Below, piece by piece: positions 24,235-36,800 of a DNA stretch of 64,000 bases (position 1 is its first letter; each line of letters starts with the position of its first letter). The notes below the pieces were generated by a model, which saw only the letters and a list, made by a program, of their open reading frames with translations, was not told where the DNA came from and made no database searches. The stretch lies in NCBI GenBank assembly GCA_028023455.1, contig JAQFVV010012513.1, positions 2,118,001 to 2,182,000 of the forward strand, read 5' to 3'. A program made the position numbers and the translations under genes. The DNA comes from Epiperipatus broadwayi (Eukaryota > Onychophora > Udeonychophora > Euonychophora > Peripatidae).

Positions 24235-24359
24235 GTCTATAATATTCAGTATATTTGAATTAATGGATCATTTATTTGGCTATAATTAAGTCAGTTGTGC
24301 TATATATAAAGAGAGTAACTGATAAAATTAGTAATGTTTTAAAGAAAACAATATCCATA

Positions 24360-24604
24360 CAGATTACATCAACATTAAAAAAATAATGAAGTATTCCCAT
24401 GCCCTATAGATAAAATTCCTTTGGTGTGTCATGGTATATATGAAATTCCATATGAAGTGTGGGCATATTTATACATTCGACAGACCAATCATAGAATAAA
24501 CATAAAAAAAGAACACATTTTGGCAATTAGAGAGAAGTCTAATTCATTAGCCATTTATTCACACATTAAATTAACAAACCACAATATCAATTTTAATTGA
24601 AACA
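24360..24604 (+). pseudogene. PLE GIY-YIG endonuclease, 5' part (interrupted)
   Basis: In one frame from about 24424 the translation includes a VYMKFHMKCGHIYIR string, then QTNHRINIKKEHILAI, then HIKLTNHNINFN. This matches the PLE endonuclease order: VY-I-C, C-G, Y-I-G, an Arg/His segment, then a His-containing strand. The glycine of YIG is Arg here, and the first Cys is lost, so it is dead. The frame breaks at ~24600, where a fold-back repeat is inserted; the C-terminal part resumes at 25017. Confidence 0.6.
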
Positions 24605-25012
24605 CACAGGCTTATTATATACCTGTGTCTATATATGTAATATATAGAGTATATGAGCACAGACTCTTACATGACTCACCACTCTCCACACTATCTCATA
24701 ACACTGATACACTTGAACACATATATGTTGCAAAGATAAATAATAACTAATATATGTCCAGCAATCATCAGTTGGTCCAGATTACCATCTCTACACATAT
24801 ATGGTATAAGTGCTCAAATATATATTAAGATAGCCAATCCTCATACTTTAGTGGACAGGCACCAATCTACTCCACACTCCAGCATATATTGGTGATTATT
24901 TATCTTTTCAACATATATGTGTTCAAGTGTATCAGTGTTATGGGATAGTGTGGAGAGTGGTGGGTCGTATGAAAGTCTGTGCTCATATCCCCTATATATA
25001 ACATCAATTTTA
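24605..25012. mobile_element. Family E fold-back inserted in PLE endonuclease
   Basis: The left arm (~24650-24765: actctccacactatctcata, acactgatacacttgaacac) is mirrored by the right arm (~24890-24985: gtgttcaagtgtatcagtgt, tatgggatagtgtggagagt). The flanks atcaattttaattgaaacaca and atcaattttaataaaacaca form a ~20-bp near-perfect duplication. Long TSDs like this are typical of target-primed (LINE or PLE) insertion rather than cut-and-paste. An ORF inside (24841-25023) is coincidental. Confidence 0.7.
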
Positions 25013-25300
25013 ATAAAACACATATTCAGGCAAAAATCCAGTAATATGGCCAGAGACTGCTAAGGGAAGCTATAGAGATTTTTTAAGTACACAAAAGCAT
25101 AAATAAGAAGTGTGAAGTGAAGAAAATTAATAATATTTGGAAAATGCTATTGGAGGATAAAATATTTATTAAGATCTCTTAACCAAGAGCATTTGAGTAT
25201 AAGGAGGAAATAACAAAAAAATAACAATTTTGAATGTAACCACACACATTTCTATAATTTAAAAAAGAAGAAGCTCAGAGTAAAGCACTTGTTATTGTAC
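25013..25300 (+). pseudogene. PLE GIY-YIG endonuclease, C-terminal part
   Basis: After the fold-back, reading across frames gives ARDC-GKL-R, then WKMLLEDK. This resembles the end of PLE endonucleases, where an R-x-x-x-E-A-I-E-I helix is followed by a short tryptophan-containing tail. Several stops. It ends in A-rich sequence. Confidence 0.5.
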
Positions 25301-26999
25301 TGAAACATTAGCTATTTTGCTATTATATACACGATGCTCCCAGAAATAATACTATGAATTTATATATAAATATAAAATGTTCAATTCACTCTCTCAAACA
25401 TTGCTTTTCAGCAATATCCTCCATGAATTAATACAAAATCTGAAACTTAAACTTCAAATGACATGGCACATACCATTTGAAGTTAAGACTTCACATCTAT
25501 TCACAGAGAGCGTTGCTGAAAAACATAATGCTTGAAATATTGATTTGAATATTATATATATTTCAAAATAATGATCAATTTAAATTAAAAAAAAAAAATC
25601 TAATGATATATGTTTTATTTTAAGTTTTTTCCAAATGTAAACAGATCATCTAATAATATTTTTATCAAATTATATGTGTGTACGAAAATTATACACAAGA
25701 AATTAAAATATTCTCTAGAAAAAAAAGTTAAATAAGTACTATCTATTCTACAATCATACAAAAACTATAACATTCATAATGAAAAGTCTTGCAATTTTAA
25801 ATTTAACTCCAATTCATATCATGAACAAATATATCATAAAATACAGCACCCATAAAAAAAGAGAAGAAAATTTAGAGACAATTGTGTAAGGCCTCTGTAA
25901 TAGACAAGATGCCAATACTGAAATATGTACTTTCTGGAAAGTCAAATGACGTCTTTTTTTAAAAAAATTCGTTAGATGTATTTCTATATCAATTATAAGT
26001 TATCATTGTTATTTACCCTGTCCAGCCCTTGGAATCATGAGGTCTCAAAATAGATGTGTAAGTCTTATGAACACCTGAGAACAAAGCCAAATGCTTTTTA
26101 TTTATTTATTTGTATTGTTATTATAATTAAAAACAAGCACATACATATATATCATTTGTTGTCAATTACATTTTTTATTTCACTTTCTATTTTGAAATAA
26201 TCAAGACGAGCCATTTCTTTGCTTTTGTTTTATATCAATTTTAAGTTGAATCTATAACACCTTGATAAACTTTAAGTGAATTGATTTTATAAAACTGTTT
26301 ACTGTTATTCACTCTTTATATTGGTTTACGTATATAAACTTACTAATGTAAACAATATATATACTTTTTTTTTAAAAAAAAGGCTTAATATATTAATGTT
26401 TGCTTTACCTACTCTTTCCCCCCATTCTTTGGATTTAACCTGCCATGATTATAAATTTATTTTGCTAAAATAAAAACGTTTTCTACTTTTTTCTTTCTTT
26501 TTTTTTTTTTTTGTAATGCCATTTTGTGCTTTTAAAATAATTTTTATATAAAAAAATATTATTATTAAAAAGAATAGGTTTTTAGTGTCGTTATAATTTT
26601 TAAAAAATCAACTCGCTTGTTTAATTACACATATAGCATTTTATTTATTAAAAAAAAAACAAAAAAAAAAAAAACGTATCTTCATTTGAAAGTGCAGCCA
26701 TTTTAGAATTTAAAACCTAATGGATTTTGTTATGTTGTTCAGAGTTTGATTGTATATTCAGCAGTTTAGAATAACATTCTGTATATGATAACTGTTCTAC
26801 AATTTAACATTGATGTTTAGATTCCAACCTTCTTTAAAATCTTAAAATGCATTTATAAAATGAGAGCTCTCCATTAATTCATAATTATACACTGTTACTA
26901 TTTTAATAATTTTCATATTATCTACCTTTCTTAATATTAGGTGTATTAATAGTATATCAAAAACCACTATATTCTTCTATCATCTTTTATTTATCCTTA
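25301..26999. other. AT-rich interval with homopolymer runs
   Basis: Poly-T near 26494-26511 and poly-A near 26651-26676. A loose inverted pair at about 25405 and 25510 (aacattgcttttcagcaat against gcgttgctgaaaaacataatg) suggests a small fold-back. No gene. Confidence 0.45.
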
Positions 27000-27650
27000 C
27001 ATAAGCTGTTTAATCAGTAGAAAAAAATGTTTTCATACAATAGTGTCACCTAGTGTAAGCTCTGTTAATCAATAGATACTAGAAGCTTGTTCATTTTAAT
27101 TCCTATCCTATGCTTTTCGATCTTATATTATCAGATTAATTTCTAATTTGTTGTTTTTATCAATGATGGAGGCTTAAATTTGAAACAATCCACCTGGATC
27201 TTTGTTTTAATCGCTTGTGTCAGCTTAAGGAAATAATCATGTGATGTTTTATTGATTTAATGTTGACCCTATCCAAAGGTTAAGTGTCTGTATTTAGTCA
27301 AAACTAATATATAGATGTTAACTGGATTCAGATCTTTATGACTATACAGACAAATTAGCTTGGATTGAAAACAGTAATGTGTTTTCTGTTTGAGCTAATA
27401 AATTTATAGTTAACTAGAAATATAATAAATGGATGCTATAAAGATGCATTAGATCCCAATATTCAATTGTGCATCTTCCAGGTCCAAAGTTTCTAACTAA
27501 TGAAAGGCACTTACTTGCTAGAAGCTAGTCAGGGGATATAGAATGGAAAGTAATTGGTGAGGGTTTAAAATGCACAAATCAAGCATCTATTGATTATTAG
27601 AGCTTATACTAGGTGGCCCTGTTGTATGGATAATTTTTTGCTACTGTTTA
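27000..27650. mobile_element. Family B fold-back copy, strongly decayed
   Basis: Left arm ~27000-27165 is the inverted terminal part (cataagctg, gtcacctagtgtaagct, tcaatagatactagaag). The plus-strand body follows from ~27230 (aatcatgtgatg, caaattagcttggattgaaa) and the terminal part at ~27480-27645. The ribozyme region (~27495-27550) has ctaatgaaa for CUGAUGA and GAAGC for GAAAC, and keeps CUAGUC. Confidence 0.55.
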
Positions 27651-27955
27651 ATGTATAATAAAATCAATATTATCATTCCTATAACATTGTTCAATAATTG
27701 CATTACATATTTCTAGATTATCAAAAGTTATATATATATCAAAATGTAGATTTGTGTAAAGCAATTGGGTTAACCCTTTGAATTTTGTATTTCATACTAG
27801 TATTTTTGATATAAACATTAATTGAATAAATTTATATATAATATTACAAATTACAGCATGAAACATTATGTAATATATATATATAATAATAATAATATAA
27901 TATAATTAAAATTACCCCAAATCCAAAATTCAACCAGACCAGCATAAAAATAATA

Positions 27956-28903
27956 TTAACCTTTCAGAAGGACACTTCATTATTGGACAAGTGAGATAAA
28001 ACTCTCAAATTTTAATTGGTCAATTTACAAACTCTTTGATAGAAATATTTTCAACTTTTAATATTATATTAATTTTAGTTTTGTTTGCAAAAAGTATATT
28101 AATTATTTGTAATGTTAGGAAAGTAAACAAAAGTTTTTTCAATAATATATTTTTATTTGTATTTTATAGAAATATTCAAAAGTGGAAAAATCAAAGAAAA
28201 TATTATGAGCAAATTACAAGCAATGCACACATCATTTATATCCCTCCCAGATTTATGTTACAAATTTTTTAAGAATTTTTTAGCAAAATCTTAGCATTTT
28301 TCTAAAAATAATTATATTTTCAGCATATTTTAAACCAAAATACATTATAATATGTAAATAAATGCCAGAAAAATATTCTAAAACATTAATCTTTGTTTGA
28401 AAATCAAATAAACAGCTTGGGGCAATCTAAACTCTTGACAGGATGTCAAAATTATGCTATCACTGGTTTCTTTTTCAATTTACAATCATTTAAAGTATTC
28501 AATTTTTTAATAAAACCTTACTACTTTTGTAAAATAACTATATTTTCAGCAGATTTTATGAACATAATGTATAATATGTACGAAAAATAATAAAAAAAAA
28601 CTCTAAAACATATATTTTCATTTTCAATGGTGAAAAAATATTTATCGGGATCATCCGCCAATAAGCATCGAGAATGGATGGCTCAGCCAATCAACATTGG
28701 CCTTCTCTCTTTTGTTAAAGTTAAAATACTCCTAGTATTAATTTTTTTACTTGTAAAATAATTCAAGAGAGGGCAGCAATTACGGGACTTTTTCTAAAGT
28801 TTCCAATAAGTACAAATACGTCACCATAGCTCAAAAAATGGCCGATTTAGAGCGATCCAAAGCTTCTGACATGAATTCACATTGAACCCTACTAAAAGGT
28901 TAA
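27956..28903 (-). mobile_element. piggyBac-like family C, copy 3, both ends present
   Basis: Flanked by TTAA (27956-27959 and 28900-28903). Inverted ends: TTAACCTTTCAGAAGG on the left and TTAACCTTTTAGTAGG on the reverse strand at the right, 14 of 16 matching. The interior matches 5530-6287 in reverse orientation (caattaaaatttgagagttt, ccctctcttgaattatttta). The 948-bp span has no transposase. It sits next to the 3' end of a PLE on the same strand. Confidence 0.75.
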
Positions 28904-29436
28904 AACACTACCAAATGTTTCACTGCTACAAGCAGACTTCTCAAGTGTAAAGAACTACTAAAACTACACAACATATATAATATTAAACATTACCCACAAA
29001 TCCATTCACTTCCCATTCACCCTTAATATTAAAAGAACTCTTAAATAAATTAATTGCTTCAGAATAATAAATTTTAATAATAAAGATTCTTTAATTCTTT
29101 TTTTGATTTCATTTCTCTCAAAGAAGACAACCTTAGCTTCATCAAAATCAATAGTGTGGCCTGTATCTTTTTCATGGACATACAAAGCAGAACTAAGATA
29201 TCTATTTTTAACTCTACTTTTAAGAACCTTTATTTCATTTAAACTCAAACTACTCTGACCTATGTAAACCTTCTTACAATATAAACAAGGAATAAAATAT
29301 ACTACACCAGGAATAGTCTTTCTATCAAAAATTTATTTTGTATTATTTAATAAATTATTCAATGTAACACCCTTTTTCCAAGCAATTTTCTTATTTCCAA
29401 ACAATTTACTATTTCTACATACAATTTTATGCTTGT
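28904..29436 (-). pseudogene. PLE 3' part with GIY-YIG endonuclease, distinct subfamily
   Basis: Minus-strand translation, upstream to downstream: a linker KHKIVCRNSKLFGNKK, then GVTLNNLLNNTK, a stop, then IFDRKTIPGVVYFIPC, LYCKKVYIGQSSLS, LNEIKVLKSRVKNRY, and HEKDTGHTIDFDEAKVVFFE. This is a well-kept GIY-YIG core: VYFIPC with a paired Cys three residues on, VYIG, a conserved Arg, and a GHxIDFxxAKV strand with Glu. It is a strand-nicking nuclease of PLE transposition. Only one stop lies between linker and core. The 5' end is cut off at a (TA)n tract. A hairpin (CTGC-ttgta-GCAG then tgaaaca) near 28930 may mark the element's 3' end. Confidence 0.75.
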
Positions 29437-29439
29437 AAT

Positions 29440-29518
<79 letters not shown>
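29437..29518. repeat. (TA)n microsatellite, ~80 bp
   Basis: Pure TA run at the 5' truncation point of the minus-strand PLE. The 82-codon minus ORF spanning it is PLE linker fused to repeat translation. Confidence 0.9.
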
Positions 29519-29520
<2 letters not shown>

Positions 29521-29945
29521 AATAAAAAAATCTCCCTATATATTTATCCCAGAATTTATGTCTAACAGCTAACAGATTCAACCCATTTCTTCCTGAAAAC
29601 TAAGAACAACTATAGAAAACAAATTTAGTTAGTGATAACTGTGACATTATAAATTCATAAATCATAAATATAAACAATGATTATAGCCAGAAAAAAAAAG
29701 GATTAACTTTTGAGTCTTTAGCAATTAGATACGACTTTTGAAAGACACTATTAGTTAGTAAAATTTCATGTTGCAATTTCTAATTTTACATACTAACAAA
29801 AAATTAGTCTTTCAAAAAAGGTATTAAAAAGGAGAAGTTAAGAACTGTGCTTAAGAATATTAATTAGAATTAATTTCATTTAAGTTTTATTTTTATCCGT
29901 AAATAGATATTTAATTTTAACAGTTATTGTTGTTTACATTTACTC

Positions 29946-30826
29946 CCTATATGTGAGGGGAGATCCAAAAATAACAGACATTGTTCACTGGTATGGGTGC
30001 CTGTTGCCATACATGCTTTTTCTGCTATATACCTCTTGCAAGATCTCTTTTGTATTGATCTTCCAAATTATGTTACCATGTGAAATTGTGTACTGTGTAG
30101 CACATTTTTTATAAAGTACATTTTCCAGATTTGGCCATATTTTGTAATGGCAGAAAAGTTAGAATAATGTAAACTTCTGTTTTCTTTTAGATAAAATGGC
30201 AGAAAAACAGTTATAATGCTTAAAACAGATTTTAAAAAGGTTGTTCTGTGCAAAACACAAATTTATGAAGGAGTGAATAAAATTATCAAATTTACTATGT
30301 CCACAAAAGCCTGGCAAGTAAAGTCCAATTTCAAGATAATGCTGATGTTTTTTATTGATGCAAACAGCATTTTTCTCTCAAAATTAATTTTTAATGGTCA
30401 GACACTTTATCTATAAGTTCTGAAACATTTGTGTGTTGTGGTAAAATGTAAACATTCATTTTTTTGGCAAAGTGAGGAGTGTAATATTCACCATGGAAAT
30501 TTATCTATGCAACAATCTTGGGTGTGAAACAATTTTTAACTAAATTCAACATGGTTTTGCTTATATTTTACTCATTTTTCCTGGATATCAAGTGCCTTTT
30601 TTTATTCTCTCAAATAAAAAAAGTCCCCATTTTCTCTTTTTTGCTGATTTACAAATGGTGGAAGAATAATGATTCTAGCATTAAAAGGCTTCAATTTGTA
30701 AGTGTATCTGGACTACTTTTGTGTTAAGTGGACAGTACTTTGAAAGAGATTACATTTATAGCACTTAAATGGTAAATAAATATTTTTTTGTTATAAAATC
30801 CCACTTATATTTGGTACTCTCTTGTA
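29946..30826 (+). pseudogene. mariner-type transposase relic with its ends
   Basis: Plus-strand readings recall mariner transposase: VKSNFKIMLMFFIDANSIF followed by NGQTLYL (family pattern: V-K-x-M-L-x-x-F-D-x-x-G-I-V then G-Q-T-V-N), an ECNIHHGN-like string at the place of HHDNAPAH, FLTKFNMVLL and IKCLFLFSQIKKV at the place of the S-P-D-L-A-P-C-D-F-F-L-F segment, and GQYFERD near the C-terminus (usual GxYFEGD). Candidate ends are tatgtgaggggagatccaa at 29950 and the complement of ggtactctcttgtata at ~30823. The 5' half is shortened; several stops. The catalytic Asp positions are partly lost. Confidence 0.55.
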
Positions 30827-33427
30827 TATTACTGAACCAAAACAAAAAAGAATTGGTATTTTTATTGAGTAGCAGTTAGACATAAATTTTGTGAGGATTT
30901 GCATATTTTTTTTTAATATAATACTTAAAAATTTCTTTATTCTATATGTATATATAATCATCTTTTATTCCTGAGTGTTGCCTTTACAGCAGATTTAACA
31001 TTCCTGGTGTTGATAAACTTAGACAATTATTATCTAATTTACATTACCTCTCTTATTCTTAAAGATTATCTTGACAACAGATTGAAGTTTCCTGGAGTTA
31101 ATAATCTTAGGATATTATCATGTGATTTAGATACTTACAATTCCAATTCCATGCAACATCTAAAATGCTATATTGCAAACACTATTATTCAAAATAATTT
31201 ATCTGCCTTCTAGGTGTCATAATGCAGTCATTTTTTACTGCATAAAAATGCAATTTTTACTGCTAGCTGAACATTTTATATTAGAAAATATTTTTAAACC
31301 CCTGTATCCAGAGGAGTAAATGTTAAATCAGCTGTGATACTCAAAGCAAACTGATTTAAATTGCCTGATATTTCAATTTATTTTTAATCAATTTCAAACT
31401 GGGTCTTAAATCTTCAAACATCAGATATGTAATGATAGATAATTATAAGAACAGTTAAATATAATAGTTCAAGAAAAACATTCCAAATACTGCTAGTTTA
31501 AGCAATTGAACTGCCTTTTATCTGCCATAATTCAATCAAAATTTTACAGAAAGATTGGCATATTAAATTTTGAATAGACTGTAAAAAGCATTTGTTTTCC
31601 TACTATAAAATATTGGGTGAATTATGATTATTAGAGGGGAACACAATTGTTTATAATGGGAGTATATCATATACCTTGCTTTGACTATTATCCATATACA
31701 TATATCATTAAAAGACAGTTAACACTTAGACAATACCAATATCAGTAACAATCAACAATTTCAAACTGTTACCAAGGCAACCTCATTTTAACAATAAAGG
31801 TATATGCATGAAAACAGTTGGCATCTAAACAATATCAAGAAACACAATCTGTTATTGTGAAGTTGGCATTTTCATTGTGATTTATATATAAAATTATAAT
31901 AAACATAATAAAGTATAACAATGACAATATATTTTATTAATAATGATAATAAATCATGGAAGAACTTTCGGTTAAACTCTTAAACTTTGTCAACTGAATA
32001 CCATTTGAATGGAAATTTAGCTGAAATAAACATCATTATGACATATCCCAAGATGTATATATTGTATATTTTCACATTGTCTTTTAACTAAAGATGTTCT
32101 TAATTAATAAACAATTAATTAATTGGTAGACATTAAAATTCATAAATTTTAGAATATGACTTGTTGACATTTACTTCCACTAAATTTAAATAGTTTAAAT
32201 AGAAGAAGATTAAGAAATTAACTGCAGTATTTCTGTGATGTATTATAATTATTTATAAATTATATTACTACTGTTATACTTTTTTATTTATGTTATAATT
32301 TTATTACTATAATAATTCTATAAGCAAAACCTTATTTTATTTAACAAAGTGCTTCAAATAAGTCTTTATTTAAGATAGTGAGATAAAGAAAGAAAATGGT
32401 TCATTATTTTCTCTAAAAACATTTAATCTTATGCTTAGGATTGAGAATATTTCATTTATTTAATAAAACAGTAGTTTAAGTATTAATCTTGATCTATGAC
32501 ACACACAGACACATATATAGATATGTTTATATTTTTTTAGAAAATTTTTCTCTCAAACAATAATATACAATATAACAATAGATTTTTTTATTGTGTAATG
32601 TTTCTATTACACAGTTATTAAATAAGTTTATAAGAATTGTTTTATTGTGTTTTATCTGTAAAAAATGTAAGAAAGGTTTATAATCATTATATTAATAGTA
32701 TAAGCAGAAACAGCATTCTTAAGCATATATAATAATTGTTAATAAAATATTATGTATATATCATGCACACTTATCACATGACTAACAACAATACATCTCA
32801 TAAAAGCATGGAGGTTTAAAGAATTTGATAAATATGCTCACAAATTACATATTTTGTTTACATATCCATTGATCTTATGACCAGTGATCCTGTGGAAGTT
32901 ACAAACATAGTATATATATATATACTTGTTGCATTTCTTTGATACCATTGCACCCATTTAATAGGAAGAATTTGATTCATTTTAATTCTAAGTAAAATCT
33001 CAAGATGTCAACATTTATTGAGAAAAAAATATTTCAAACACAATGATCTTTCTCTTTCTCTCTATAAAATATACTCAAATTATTCATATCACTTTTGATT
33101 TTATTAAAAAAATTACTAAAAGGAAACCTTGATTTTATATATACCTTATTTATTTTTTTTACTTAACTTTTTCTGTAAAATTAAATTAAATATTTATTTC
33201 TTATTATATATGTGATGTTTACATTCCACTTAGTTTTGAATATTTTTTTTTTAGCAAAAATAGATTCAAATGAAAATTTATAAAATGAAAATGAAAATAT
33301 TCAGTCAGACAAGAAATACCCACTATCAAAACCTATTGCTATTATTTTTATTTATAATTCTAATTTAAATTTTATATGTCAAAAATATTTCCAAAACTTG
33401 GGCAAATTGTTTACTAATATGAAATTT
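30827..33427. other. AT-rich interval, nothing firm
   Basis: Contains an imperfect ~75-bp direct duplication near 30990-31130 (attcctggtgttgataaactt versus tttcctggagttaataatctt) inside a 68-codon ORF of no known family. Otherwise no motif. Confidence 0.4.
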
Positions 33428-33530
33428 AGTCAAGCATTGGTGGCCTTGTGGTTAGCATAGCTACCTTACAAGCAGCTGGCCTGGGTTTGCTTCCCAGTCA
33501 ACTCTTTGACATAGAAAAGAAAAAATTCTA
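33428..33530 (+). mobile_element. tRNA-derived SINE (second type), copy 1
   Basis: Box A-like GTGGCCTTGTGGTTAGCAT near 33439-33457 and box B-like GGGTTTGCTTCCC near 33483, in tRNA spacing, then an A-rich tail with aattctatttgaaattt. A related copy is at 60712-60815. The opening tagtcaagcattg is shared by both. tRNA-derived pol III SINEs are well known in cephalopods. Confidence 0.65.
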
Positions 33531-33649
33531 TTTGAAATTTGTTTTTTTTTTGATTGACATTTTTTTAGCCTGAACACTAAAATAAAGTTTTGCTTTGATT
33601 AAATTATTTCTGCTTAATATTTAATATAATTTTACTGAGTAATGGTAAT

Positions 33650-33870
33650 TTTTAAATCTTCATTTTTATCTTGAATGTTTTGAGTTCTTAGAAAAGATTA
33701 TGTAAATAGCTGATAAAGGACTAATAGGAATATAATTTTCATTACATTTTCCATCTTTTTTTAAAATATAAATATCACCATGTTCTTCCAATCAACTGTT
33801 ATAACTTTAATATTCAGTCTTTTAGTATAAAGTATTGTCAATAGTTTTTTATTTTTACCTATTTTCATAA
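33650..33870 (-). pseudogene. RTE-type LINE reverse transcriptase fragment
   Basis: Minus-strand readings: LLTILYTKRLNIKVI, then TVDWKNMVIFIF, a stop, then NENYIPISPLSAIYIIFSK. They match the RTE-clade RT stretch with pattern L-Y-x-K-C-L then V-P-x-D-W-K-N-A then N-Y-R-x-I-S-L-L-S. The same protein region appears at 63.4-63.8 kb. Degenerate and lacking the YADD region. Confidence 0.6.
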
Positions 33871-33878
33871 AATCATGC

Positions 33879-36800
33879 ATGTATGATGTTCAACAGATTG
33901 ATGGTTTTGCTGCTTCAGACCAACATATAGATGGTGGTAAAGGAGATCTGGGTAATTTAGAGGTGGGTGTAGTTAATCAAATAGATAATGGATTGATAAT
34001 TGGCACTGATTTTAATACAATATCTAGTGTAGATACAGAGTTTGATATTTATAGGGATTATTCTAGTAAACAACATTTACAGGGTCTAACATTAATTAAT
34101 GCAGGGGCAATCCCTAAACGTTTTTCTAGATGTCTAAATAATAAGAAGGTTATAAGTAATTGACAAACATTACATAGTACATCGTTTCTTAAACTTAGGA
34201 AATTATATGATAAATTAGTTAGATATAGACAACATATTAGTAATTTTGCATATTTTATTAACAATAACATAATTCCTAAAGGCCTCAGAATAAAAATTAT
34301 TGCTAACATAGACCAATTTCTTAGGGAACATGCAATTAAATGGGATAATACAATAAGAGAAGCATCTGTTGGATTAATACATATTTTGAAAGATGCATTT
34401 TTGGTAAGACTTAAATTAATTGAAAAAGAAATTATACATTTTGGTAGTTGTAATTTAATGAATATAGATGAACAGAAGGAATTACAGGAATGGGTTTTTT
34501 TGAGAGAGAAGTTATTGGTGAAGAAATTTCATAATAAAATGTATCATTGGTTCAAAGTTATGGGTAATGAGCCAAGATTTGAATTAGTTACTAATCAGTC
34601 ATGAACACTAATTAATTGTATGACTTCTGATAATCATACTGTGTTGGATATTTCTACATCAGATATGATTCCAATTGACACTGATCAATTATTTATATCA
34701 TCTTCACATTCATTAGATTGTGCTGAAATGTTACCATCTGTTCTTAATAGTGATGCTGGTTTAGCATTGGTTCATAGAGTTACAGATTCTTCTGAATGCA
34801 CTAACAATATTTTAGCTTCTGGAAATACAAATACTAATAAATCTAACTCAAATATTTATAGCAATGACCTTTTATGTTTAGCTAATAAGGAAAACAATGT
34901 GATTAATCTAACTAACATTAATCTTAGTGAGGCAGAATGTTCACTGTTAAATAAAGGTTTATCTTTTTGCCCTACAGTTCAGTCATTTTATCAAAAAAAT
35001 GAATTTAAAATTCATCAGGATTTAGATAATTTTTCAAGAAGACTTAGATTAAGAGAATTTTTTGGAAACCAAGAATGTGATACTATTGGGAAATTATGAT
35101 CTGATTGGACACCACCACATCAAAGGAATGTGTTATTAGATACATACATTGATAATGTATATCAGGATATTATTAATGAAATTAGACTTAAACAACATAG
35201 TAAGTATAAGAGTAATTTAACATTGAGAGAGATGAATGCATTATGCAATTTAGTGAAAAGACAGGATATTATTATAAAACCAGCTGACAAAGGTGGATCA
35301 ATAGTAATTATGAATAAAGATGATTATGTTAAAAAAGCTCTGGAGCTTTTAGATGATAAAATTTTTTATGAGCCTATTTCACTAACCACTATTAATTCAT
35401 TATTCAAGGGTATACTTTTTAGTTTAAAAGATATGAGAGCTAGGGGTCTTATAAATAATAATGTATATAACTTTTTAGTACCAACCAAAATTCATCATAG
35501 TAGTTTTTATATTTTGCCAAAGATTCATAAACCTGGTTGTCCAGGCAGACCTATTGTAGCTAGTATTGGTAGTCCTACAGAAAATATTTCAGCATATGTT
35601 GATAATATTATTAAATTTATTCCACCATCATTTAATTCTTATGTTAAAGATACTACTCATTTTCTTTTTGTGTTAGAAAATATTAAATCTGAATTACCAG
35701 TTGATTGTTTTTTGGTTACTTTGGATATTGTATCATTATACACAAATATACCTCATGATGATGGAGTTGAGGCTATTAAATGTGCTTTACAGGATAGAGA
35801 GTAAGATCATGGTCTTATTACTACTATGGTTGAATTAATATATTTGGTTTTAAGAAATAATTTTTTTTTACTTTTGATTCTAGATACTATTTACAAAAAC
35901 AAGGTACTGCAATGGGTACAAAGATGGCACCAAGTTATGCGAATATTTTTATGTCAAAACTAGTGTCCTCTATACTTGATAATGCTAAGCTGAAACCTCA
36001 CACTTGGCTTAGATATATAGATGACATTTTCATGATATGGCCACATAGTGAAGTTGAACTTCATAATTTTTTAAGTTATTTAAATAATTTTAATAAACAT
36101 ATTAATTTCACAATGAATTTTTCAAAATCAATTGCTCATTTTCTTGATGTTGAAGTTATTTACACTAATAGAGTTCTTACTACTACTGTATATAGGAAAC
36201 CAACTGATAATAACTGCTATCTACATTTTTATAGTAACCATCCTAAACATTTAAAGGCTAATATTCCTTATAGTCAATTTTTAAGGATGAAGAGGATTTG
36301 TAATGATGAGAAATTTCTTCAACAAAATAATAGTATTTTATATAATAGATTGCTCAATATGAGGTATCCTAAGACATTGTTGGATAATGCAGTAAGGAGA
36401 TCTACTTTAATTAATAGAAAGAAACTTCTTTTATCTTAAAAGAGTAAAAAACAATTAGATGCTCCACCATTGGTTCTTACTTTTAATAGAGATTTACCTA
36501 ATTTTAACCGGATATTGGCGAAACATTTTAACATATTACAGTCCACAGATTATTTAAAATCTATTTTTTTTTGATCCACCTAAGGCTGTATATTGAAAAC
36601 ATAGATCACTTAAAGATATACTTGTCAAAACAAATTTTATTAGTAGTTCTGTACAAGAAAAAGGATGTTCTCCATGTGAGGATAAAAGATGTTTTACATG
36701 TAAACATATTGTTGTGACAAAAGTGGTCTTAGGTACTAAGAATCGTAATTTTAAATGGTATATTCCTAATTATGTTACATGTAAAAGTGTTAATTTGATA

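Noticed and set aside
29333-29581. 82-codon minus-strand ORF with Tyr-Ile repeats
   Set aside because: Only the last third is PLE linker; the middle is a (TA)n tract and the start is unrelated sequence.
34058-34309. 83-codon minus-strand ORF
   Set aside because: Opposite-strand shadow of the PLE N-terminal coding region.
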